The translations under genes and the position numbers were made by a program. The notes under the pieces are model-generated. The model was given only the letters and a program-made list of their open reading frames with translations, had not been told where the DNA came from and searched no databases. Positions 14,320 to 22,112 of a stretch of DNA of 64,000 bases are shown here, piece by piece (position 1 is the first letter of the stretch; every line of letters starts with the position of its first letter). The stretch comes from Isochrysis galbana (Eukaryota > Haptophyta > Isochrysidales > Isochrysidaceae). The DNA lies in contig CM030936.1 of the NCBI GenBank assembly GCA_018136815.1, forward strand, positions 3,206,474 through 3,270,473, in the 5' to 3' direction.

Positions 14320-14691
14320 ATGATCCCTGCGTTGGAGAACCACGCCGCTGAGTTCGTGTTTGGCGGCAAGTTCTCGGCCGAAAAGGTGACGCCAGCGATG
14401 CGGAAGCTCTTGGACGGTTGTCCCACGACGAGTACTAGCGTCGAGACTCTCTTTGCGGCAGTCAAAAGCGACGCGCACAGCGCGAACGAAGGTGTGTCTC
14501 GCCACGACACGCGTGTGGGCGCGGTCGCGGTCGCTTGCAAAAGAGATCGCACGGTCATGTGGGCCTATGACCATGAGCATCGCGACCGCTACTGGGGCGC
14601 TGCTCGCACGATCGCGCGCAAGAAGATGCTTGTGACTATGAGAGCGGATCGCGCGACTCATGGACTCATGGCGAGGCGAAAGCTCCGATAG
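14320..14691 (+). CDS. Unrecognised ORF, possible transposon-derived C-terminal fragment
   Basis: This is a 123-codon frame from ATG at 14320. It contains CPTTSTSVETLFAAVKSDA, then SRHDTRVGAVAVACKRDRTV and a basic C-terminus. The pattern (Pro-Thr-Thr, a conserved Glu before FA..K, then Arg/Asp-rich blocks) reminds me of C-terminal parts of element proteins found in algal genomes, but I cannot name a family. Upstream sequence continues a similar composition in other frames, which suggests frameshifts. It is a pseudogene or partial gene rather than an intact host gene. Confidence 0.3.
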   Translation: MIPALENHAAEFVFGGKFSAEKVTPAMRKLLDGCPTTSTSVETLFAAVKSDAHSANEGVSRHDTRVGAVAVACKRDRTVMWAYDHEHRDRYWGAARTIARKKMLVTMRADRATHGLMARRKLR

Positions 14692-15376
14692 CTGCTGGGG
14701 GATCCGCTTACGGCACCCCCCACGAGCAATCTCCAATAGCTCTCTGGGGATTTTCTCGTTCCCCCGATAGCTCTCGGTGGGGCTGTTGGCGATCGGGAGA
14801 AAATTTAACCCCGATAGCTCTCGGGGGCCCCCGGTAGCTCCTAGGGGGCGTTGGCTCCTGGGGGGTAACATATATGTGTCTATACATATTTATATGTACA
14901 TGGGCGGGCTTGAATACAAGCTTGTATTCATTGAATTCAAGATCTAGGCCCTTGAACACGTATTATACTACTACAGCAAAATTTTCCTCGCCTGCGGCGC
15001 GTATTCAAGAACCAGTGTCATGTTCGACGGAACGCGGCCTTGTGCCTTGTGAGAAAGAGAGACAGCAAAATTTGGATTTTGTAACTACTAAGGGTTGTTT
15101 ATCGGGTGTCTGTCGGCGCGTCGGGGGCGGCTCTCCTCCCTCTTCCCCTCTTTCCCTCCCATCGCGCGCCACCTCTCTGACCTCGCCCCCTCTCTGCCTC
15201 TCTCGCTTACTTCTCTGCCCCTTAGCTCACTTCGCTTCTCTCTCTCTCTCTTCCTCTCTCTCCTTTCCCGAGGCGCAGCTGTCTGCCGTGCGAGGTGGGG
15301 TGTGCGGGTGTGTGTGTGCTGCCGTGCCGCCGGACCTGCTCGCACCGTCGCCCACGCCGGTCGGCTCGGCCGCAGC
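14692..15376 (+). promoter_or_regulatory. Upstream region of LSM8
   Basis: It contains several copies of a short motif resembling GATAGCTCTCGGGGG (14690-14860), an AT-rich patch (about 14870-14980), then a CT-rich tract (15125-15275) that ends near the LSM8 ATG. The tract is probably 5'UTR/promoter. No gene was seen. Confidence 0.4.
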
Positions 15377-15902
15377 ATGGCGGCGATGCTCGAGCCGTTT
15401 GTCGACAAGGTGATCGAGGTGATCACCAACGACGGCCGCGTCATCGTGGGGCTGCTCAAGGGTTTCGACCAGACCACCAACGTCATACTCGACGAGTGCC
15501 ACGAGCGTGTCTTTTCGGCCGACGCTGGCGTGGAGCAGGCGAGCAGAGCCGCTTATAAGTGCCTGCACTAGGGCCAACACCTGTTATCATGCGGCTGACG
15601 CACTTCGTGCACGCCACGCGCTGTACTGCGCAGGTGATGCTGGGGTTGTACATCGTCCGAGGCGACAATATGTGCGCACAGGCCTATATCTGCGCTTTCA
15701 TGTGCACCCCAGAGGCCAATCAACCTGCCAGTATTTGCACGCTACTCCTAGAAGTATCTTGAAGTGTGGCTGACTGATTTCTGATCCATGCTTTTTCTGG
15801 CTCACCCGCAGTGCCGTCGTCGGGGAAGTGGACGAAGATTTGGATGCGGAGCTTGACTTCAACACCATGATTGCCGAGCCGCTCAAGCCTGTGGTTCACT
15901 GA
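15377..15902 (+). CDS. LSM8: LSM8, U6 snRNA-associated Sm-like protein
   Basis: Exons are 15377-15538, 15634-15671 and 15812-15902, giving 96 residues, the normal LSM8 length. LSM8 is the subunit specific to the nuclear LSM2-8 ring that binds the 3' end of U6 snRNA. Sm1 is visible in VITNDGRVIVGLLKGFDQTTN with the N-V-ILDE continuation, then HERVFS and VEQ. Sm2 is in LGLYIVRGDN, and the C-terminus is VVGEVDEDLDAELDF. Intron 1 begins GC (CAG|GCGAGC) and ends CAG. Family conservation on both sides fixes that junction, so this is a GC-AG intron. Intron 2 is GT-AG. The stop is TGA. Confidence 0.96.
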
Positions 15903-16408
15903 ATTTGTGGTATGCATCTAATCCAGCGGTCCAATCGGACCAGGCCCCTTTTCCAGATGGAAGCTCTAGCTACAGTAAAAGTGGGCAGCTGGAAGCCGAA
16001 TTGGCGCAATTTATGAGCGCAAGCTTTCGCTGAATTGGACCGCTTTAATGTACCGACGCGACTTGCGCACTCGCCACGCCCGGGTAGTATGCCGTTTCGT
16101 CAGCTCGCAGCTCGCAGGGAATCTCTCTTGATATTGATCAAGTNNNNNNNNNNNNNNNNNNNNNNNNNNNNNNNNNNNNNNNNNNNNNNNNNNNNNNNNN
16201 NNNNNNNNNNNNNNNNNNNNNNNNNNNNNNNNNNNNNNNNNNNTTCAGACAATTGAGGCAATGCGCCAACTAGTGATGCTTCATGAGGCAGAGGTGTGCT
16301 CGTAGATCGCGAAATTCCACCCTGCAACACGTTGATTTTGGCGCACCTCCCTGTTAGTGCAGCAAAGCGCAAGGGCCATGATCCCCCGTGCCGTCTTGAC
16401 GTATACAG
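15903..16408. other. Intergenic with assembly gap (N at 16144-16243)
   Basis: This is the 3' flank of LSM8, then a run of exactly 100 N, the usual placeholder for a gap of unknown length. A gene could be split here; nothing is recognised on either side before 16409. Confidence 0.6.
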
Positions 16409-17098
16409 GTGCATGGCCTGCGCCTAGAAATCGCAGAAGCGCGCGTAGATTCCATGCAATGGCGAGAACGTTGTCGCTCATGTACTCGAATTGGAGGTTT
16501 GGGTGAAACATCAAATTCAGACTTGACGCCGCCTAATCGTTCGAAGGCTGCAGAATCACCGCAGTTATTCATGAAGAGTTCATCATCCACATACGTCTCC
16601 TCGGAGCCAGTCGTTCTAGGACAAATCGAACAATTGCCTGATGCTCGTTCACGTGATTGTTCAATACCCTCAGGAGGATCACCCTCGGCCATGGTACAAA
16701 CAAACTTCGCTAGACCGAGGCACATGGGTAACCCTAACCCATCATCTCCAGGAAACACACACCAAACTGCACAGCAGGTCGATACTCCCCCTAAACAGCT
16801 CAACATGCCTAGCAGAACGGGCTCAGGTCGACCAATGCTTGCTCTTGCGTCTTTTGCTATGTTGACTGCGTGCATCTATCTCTTGAGGAAAAATGCAGTA
16901 CTGCTACAAGACTCCTTGCTTGGCCAAAATCCAAGTTGCTCACGCAATCTGCTGAGTGCAAATCGCACGAATGCTCATTGGATGACAGCTGTCTGGTGTG
17001 GATTGGAAGGCTCAGCGATTCCTTACCCCTCGTTTTTGAGTCCTTTAGCTCTTGTTACGGAGTTGCCTCCTGCGCGATGGTTGATATGGCCAAGCTAA
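16409..17098 (+). CDS. Hypothetical protein, possible last exon with one membrane segment
   Basis: The frame is open from a likely splice acceptor (TATACAG at about 16402-16408) to the TAA-type end near 17098. The translation starts with a short charged helix, continues with a Ser/Pro/Thr-rich low-order region, and has one hydrophobic segment (MLALASFAMLTACIYLL) near residue 145. There is no convincing ATG at the 5' end, and a gap lies just upstream. If real, it is the 3' exon of a gene whose beginning is in or before the gap. I do not recognise the family. Confidence 0.3.
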   Translation: MHGLRLEIAEARVDSMQWRERCRSCTRIGGLGETSNSDLTPPNRSKAAESPQLFMKSSSSTYVSSEPVVLGQIEQLPDARSRDCSIPSGGSPSAMVQTNFARPRHMGNPNPSSPGNTHQTAQQVDTPPKQLNMPSRTGSGRPMLALASFAMLTACIYLLRKNAVLLQDSLLGQNPSCSRNLLSANRTNAHWMTAVWCGLEGSAIPYPSFLSPLALVTELPPARWLIWPS

Positions 17099-17935
17099 GG
17101 TCTAAGGTGTAAAGTGCGCCTGGTTTGGCAAATTGGCGCGTGTTGCACTCGTGCAGATCTAGATCTTGTCGCGGTTAGGGGGAGAGTCGCCCTTAGGTTT
17201 CCCCAAGGGAGCCTCTCTCCCTTGCCCCCCCCCCCCCCCCCTTGTGAGTTTTGGTTTCGTCTCGTCCGCGTCCCCTCCGTCCAATCGGGATCCCCCGCCC
17301 CCCCCCTTCTCTCTCTCTCGCTTCCCAAGTGTGCTAGGTCGGGGGTGATCATTCTGGATTTACCTCCCTTGTTTTCTCGTGTGTGCGCGCCCTTTGTTTC
17401 CTTGTTTGCGCTCCCCCCGTGTCCCGTGCGTTTTCCCGCTCTTTCTTTTTCCCTCGTCCCAGAGTTCCCGAGAGTCGCTCGCCCCCATTGCCGCACGCTC
17501 GCAGGGGCTCTGGGCGAGCTGTCTCGCCCCACGTCGCCGCATGTTCGTGCTAGCGGTGTCCCCGCTAGTGCCTCGCCTCCCTCCAGCCCTAGTGCCCCCC
17601 GTGCTCAGCCCTCTGTGAGCTTGGGTGTCCCTGGTGCGGTTTCACAGTAACCGTCGTTCGAACGTCGAACGGCGCTGTGAATCTAGACTCTTCTCTCCGG
17701 ATTTCGCTCTCCCAACCCACCCAACCCATTGTTAGGCTGTGCGTGTGCCGTAGGAGAATTATAATTATCCTACAAGGCATAACATCCACTACGGATAGAA
17801 GCTAGATCACAAGCTTGTTCGAACGCGCAAAATTTTGGCTGCACCTAGTTGGGCCGCTGTGCTCTCGTGGCACGAGGCACCGTCTCACTTGGAATTGCAC
17901 TGCGCTGCATGCACTGAGCATTCGCAGGAACCCGT
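17099..17935. other. Intergenic, C/T-rich with poly-C runs
   Basis: It holds a poly-C run at about 17227-17240 and further C/T-rich sequence to 17660, then the 3' flank of the BTB gene. The open frames (178 codons and shorter) are Pro/Ser/Leu-rich and look compositional. No gene is called. Confidence 0.45.
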
Positions 17936-19345
17936 TTAAATCGCTTCAATCATCACCTCCATCATGAGGTGAGGCTTGTCGGCTAGATATTGCAGTGTTG
18001 AACGCGCTTGCGCCTTGATCTGGCGGAATCGCCTGGTGAGAAAGCGAAGCGTGACTTCACGCATTTCGTCGAGCTTGTACTCGTCTGCCTTGACGAACCA
18101 CAGGACGGCATTGTTCAGCGTGATGCCATGCGTGCACTGCCGTATGGCGTGGTTGTACACACGCAAAAGCTGCATTTCCCTCGCCTTCCTCATTACGTCC
18201 ATCATGTCCTCATCGGCGAACTGGAGCTCGTCTGTGTACAAATAGCGCAGGATGGATCGAAATGCACTAGGCGATACGTCAGAAATGCGAATAGGCTTGC
18301 CACTTTGCTCGCCCTCTTCGAAGCCGCTTTTGAGCATCTTGCGGAAGTAAACACTCCGGGCGACCAGAATCAGGCTGTGCGCCTGGAGAAGAGTGTCGCC
18401 CACCTTGAAGGTCACATCGGTGCTCGAATCGTCATCAAGTAGCGCAGTCAGCTCCTCTACAAATGTCGACGGTAGCATGGGTGTCTTGGAGATTCTGGAG
18501 GGCGGTGTGAGGTTGACTTCGATGCGTCTGATGTTTCCATTTTCAGCAAACAGGACTGCGCCATCCGAGTCCACTGCCACTGCAAGAGGTCTAAGGCCGT
18601 CGCATCCTGAAAGTTGACTCACTTCGCCATCCTGGCTCACTTTGAAAATTGACGTTCTGTTGTGGTCCGACACGATGCAATTAGCGTCGCCGTCGATCGC
18701 TGCACATTGGATCCTATTGAATTGTGCGACAATACCCCGAAGGGAGCTCATCAACGGGACTGTCGCGCCCTGTGCCATGACTTTGTGCAGTAATTGATGA
18801 CCGGGCAGAGCGATGGCAACTTCGCCATTGTGATCCGTGACAATGGAGCTTTTAGGCAAATTCGGGTGAGTTGCTAGAGTGCTGACGGTCCCTTCAGTCA
18901 GATTGACGCGCCGGATTCGATCGTGATCGGCGACGATAATGTTCTCATTTCCATCGATGACAACGGAGCGAGGGTTGTAAAATGTTGCCTCCATGCAGGC
19001 GCCATCGCTTGTTGATTGGTTGCCACTTCCCGCCAGTGTCTGCACGGTGCCGTCGAGCGAGACTTTACGGATGCGGAAATTGCCTGAATCCACAACGATG
19101 ATGTCACCGTCGGCATCGACCGCCACAGAACTCGGCTGGCAGAAGCGTGCGAGCGTGCCGCGGCCATCGGCAAATCCGCTCTGGAGGTCGCCAGCCAGCA
19201 CGCTCACGGTGCCATCGGGCAAGCGCAGGCAGATGCGGTTATTGAGACAGTCCGCTACGATCAGGTTGCCCTGCGCATCCACCGCAATGCCGCACGGATC
19301 CCTCAAGAATCCGGCCGGAAAGAGAGGGATCGTCGCAGCCGCCAT
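17936..19345 (-). CDS. NHL-repeat / BTB-BACK domain protein
   Basis: This is a single exon coding for 469 residues, starting at the ATG at 19345 (MAAATIPLFPAGFLRDPCGI) and ending TAA. The N-terminal half (about residues 15-280) has repeated NHL motifs, such as GIAVDAQGNLIVADCLNNRI, and further copies with VDADGDIIVVDSGNFRIRKV; these build a beta-propeller. The C-terminal half has a BTB/POZ domain (DVTFKVGDTLLQAHSLILVA...YFRKML) followed by a BACK-like helical region. BTB proteins of this type usually act as adaptors of Cullin-3 ubiquitin ligases, with the propeller binding the substrate. The partner is unknown. It is unusual in having no intron. Confidence 0.88.
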   Translation of the reverse strand: MAAATIPLFPAGFLRDPCGIAVDAQGNLIVADCLNNRICLRLPDGTVSVLAGDLQSGFADGRGTLARFCQPSSVAVDADGDIIVVDSGNFRIRKVSLDGTVQTLAGSGNQSTSDGACMEATFYNPRSVVIDGNENIIVADHDRIRRVNLTEGTVSTLATHPNLPKSSIVTDHNGEVAIALPGHQLLHKVMAQGATVPLMSSLRGIVAQFNRIQCAAIDGDANCIVSDHNRTSIFKVSQDGEVSQLSGCDGLRPLAVAVDSDGAVLFAENGNIRRIEVNLTPPSRISKTPMLPSTFVEELTALLDDDSSTDVTFKVGDTLLQAHSLILVARSVYFRKMLKSGFEEGEQSGKPIRISDVSPSAFRSILRYLYTDELQFADEDMMDVMRKAREMQLLRVYNHAIRQCTHGITLNNAVLWFVKADEYKLDEMREVTLRFLTRRFRQIKAQARSTLQYLADKPHLMMEVMIEAI

Positions 19346-20535
19346 GTGCGTGTTGTGTGATGTGTCTGGCCTCGCCCCTCCCACTCACTCCTCCACGGCA
19401 TCGGTCTGTGGTGCGCGCCAACGCCACGCATGATTCTCGCGCGCGGCGCAGTGGAGCCATCTTCCGCCCCGCCTGACATTACCACACCATCGCCGCCTCC
19501 TCCCATTGTGCAGGTAGCTGGACCGTCGCCCCGCATCCCAGGTGAGCGGCGTGAGCGCCAGCCCTCCGCGTGCACTGCACTCTCGCCTGCCGCTCTCGCT
19601 AATTCACCGGCAATTCTTCGTGTGAGCGCGGTGGAGGCCAGAGCACACCTATTCACCCATTCCCACCAGTTACTATCCCTCCGACACTACCGCCGCTGGA
19701 TAGTTCTCCCACCAGATGCCCCTCCTCTGCTCAGGTTATCGCGCGAGAGGACGGAGTGAGTGAGGGAGCCGGAAAGAGGGAAATGGAGTGGGGGGTGGGA
19801 GGAGGAGGCCGGCAGAGGGGCGACAGGGCACCTTGAGGAGGGTGGGAGCGAGCGCGCGTCAGAGCTCAAGGTCGAGCCAGCGACCAGCGAGGGGTAGAGG
19901 ATAGAGGGAAATGGAGGGAAGGAGAGCGAGAGCGATACAGAGGCGGCTAGGCGGCGGGGAGCGAGGAAGAGAATGGGATGGATGGATGAAGGTCTAGCAT
20001 AGGCCACATGCAGAGGCGCAGAAAAGGAAGGAGGGAGAAAGGGGGGGTATGGGACTATAGAAGGGGAGGGAGGGAGAGGGAGCTGAACGCAACGTCTATT
20101 ATACACAGCATATACACACTATCGTCATTTTTATTTTCACACACGCACTGTTTTGTTGCTAACCCAATCACCAACAGCTTGCACGAATTTCATGGTCAAT
20201 TTGCCGATCGATCAAGCACAAAACGCTTGGGCATTCCACAAGGGACAAGGGGGCACACTCACAAGTGCCGGCAATCGGCTAGATCTGCGAATGCGCACCT
20301 CATTCAGTATTCAGTGGAAGCTCTTTGTCCAGGGCAGACATTGAGAAGTTAACCAACCTTATCTTTGTGGCATTGACTACAAAAGAAGCAGCGGTTGGTG
20401 GATCGGATAGGCGGCTTCCATCTTGCAGCTTGATGTAAGCACGTAATGCACAAGGGGAGATGCCGCAAGGCGGGTGGTGAGGGAAGGAAAGGGGAATGGG
20501 CGTGACTACTTAAGTGAATCCTAGTGCCACGTGTG
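19346..20535. other. Intergenic, purine-rich; no gene supported
   Basis: The upstream flank of the BTB gene contains a 109-codon Pro/Ala-rich frame at 19430-19759 with no family pattern, then a GA-rich tract (19750-20080) like those near other gene starts. 20100-20530 shows nothing recognisable. Confidence 0.4.
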
Positions 20536-20590
20536 TGACGAATTGGGCAGACCCATGGGGTCTGAGGGCAATGAGGAAGGAGCAAAGCAG
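20536..20590 (-). repeat. Fragment of a chromovirus LTR end
   Basis: TGACGAATTGGGC with the following bases matches the reverse complement of the LTR 3' terminus (22060-22112) with several substitutions. It is a small relic of an older, diverged copy. Confidence 0.6.
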
Positions 20591-20599
20591 GGCCTGACA

Positions 20600-20715
20600 A
20601 GAGTTGCTCGCTCAGACCCCCAAAGTTGCTCGCAAAAGTTGCTCGAAATAGGCCCCAAAAGGGGCAAAGTTGCTCGCAGAGTTGCTCGAAGTTGCTTGGA
20701 GTTGCTCGTTCATTG
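20600..20715 (+). repeat. Short tandem repeats of a GTTGCTCG unit
   Basis: AGTTGCTCG-type units occur about seven times with irregular spacing. A comparable array of CAAGTTTGG units sits at 46840-47000, in each case beside a copy of the CTACTTTTATAAGTG-ended repeat. Confidence 0.6.
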
Positions 20716-20730
20716 TTCATTGCGCCGCGA

Positions 20731-20994
20731 TCAAACCTACTTTTATAAGTGGGGGACAATGGTGGCCTCGCGCCCCCCTCTCTCCATCGCGGACACCCCC
20801 CGGGGTGGGCCCGTACATTCAACCCCAGCCCCTGCCCTCTGGCAGGGGCAGGGCACTCATCAAAGCAGCCCAGACCCCTAGTGGGCGCGGGTCGCGAGCC
20901 GCACTCCCAGGCCCGCATGGGCCAGCTCTCGTACTGACTCCCCCCCCCCCCAACTATCGGTAAAACGATAGGGTCATGGAGCGCGCCACGCTCC
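20731..20994. mobile_element. GATAGGGTCATGG-family repeat copies, split by the chromovirus
   Basis: 20731-20930 matches the reverse complement of 47060-47222 (CTACTTTTATAAGTG end, TCCATCGCGGACACCCC, GCCCGTACATTCAAC, GCCCCTGCC..GGCAGGGGC). At 20951-20994 a second member begins with CAACTATCGG, TAAA, CGATAGGGTCATGGAGCGCG and is cut by the LTR at 20995. Its probable continuation is at 34097-34166, where CACCGCGCCGGCCGA matches the MERA-type copy at 5280-5360. Confidence 0.65.
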
Positions 20995-22112
20995 TGTCGC
21001 ATTCGCGAATCGACTCTCGCTAGGCTTCTCTCTTCTCTTCGTTCGGTATTTATCGTTATAATTCTCTCGTTCTCGTTCTCGGTCAAAAACTTCGCGTGGA
21101 CGCCTAGGATCTAGGGTTCTGGAGCGCCCTCCCTCTGCTCTCTCGAAGAGAAGGGAAGTTTCCCCACCTTTCTTCCTCCCAGGCGCCTCGCAAAAGGTTT
21201 AATTCGCTATCTCCCCGCGTTTCTTTACCTGCTTCTGGGGGCAATCAGGTTTGGTTTGCCATCTCCCCTCGGAGATCGATTTAGGTTCGCTGCTTGGGTG
21301 AGGGAATCTTTCTCCTTGGTCCTTGGTTTGCCATCTCCCCTTGGAGATTGATTTAGATTCGCTGCTTTGGTTTTGGGTTATCTTTCCCCTTGATGCAAGT
21401 TGCATGGGAGCCCTTGGTCCCGTTGGTTTTTGGTTTTCTCCTCCCTTGGTTGCTACTCGGGGTTGCTCGATAGAAACGTCTAGAAGGTCCACGCTCAACA
21501 GCAAGATTTCTTCGATTGCAAGGATACCTCGCTGCGATCTGTATCCAATGTGATCGCCGTGGTTGCGCGACATAACGTTCCTCTTCGACTTTCCGCCTTG
21601 GTGGGAAAATCCAAAGCGAAGACACGCTCCGACCGTCGCTGCGGATTCTCTCTCTCTCTCGCTCTCTCTCTCTGTCTCTCGCGACGTGTTTGAGTTACCG
21701 GCGATGTGGGGTCTCGGTTATTTCATGTTTTGCTTGGTTTAGGTGAATGATTCTAGTGTGTTCGTGAGTCGGTGTCGCAGCATCGTTGGATCCGACGTCT
21801 TGTCGTCAGTCGTCATCCGTCGCTCTCGCTCTCGTCGCTCTCGCTCTCGTAACACTCGTACCCTACAAACTCTCCTTGCCTCACCAGCCCCTGCCAACAC
21901 AGCCCTCCTCTCACTCACCCTCGCCTCTCGCCTCTCGCTCGATGTCGCTCTCGCCGCCGTCCTCGCCCTCGCTCAAGCCCGCCTGCCCGCCTTCCTCTGC
22001 TGACGGGCCTCAGCCCGTCAGCGTCTCCGAAGTCGTCTCCTCCGCCGCGCCTGCCGCCGGTCTGCCTCCTTCCTCATTGCCCTCAGGCCCTATGGGCCAT
22101 CCCAATTCGTCA
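20995..22112 (+). repeat. 5' LTR of chromovirus
   Basis: It matches 32979-34096 base for base apart from the few substitutions noted. The first bases form a near-palindrome (TCGCATTCGCGAATCGA). It contains CT microsatellite at about 21645-21680 and, near its 3' end, an open frame with ATGs at 21942 and 22092 that runs on into gag. Confidence 0.92.
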
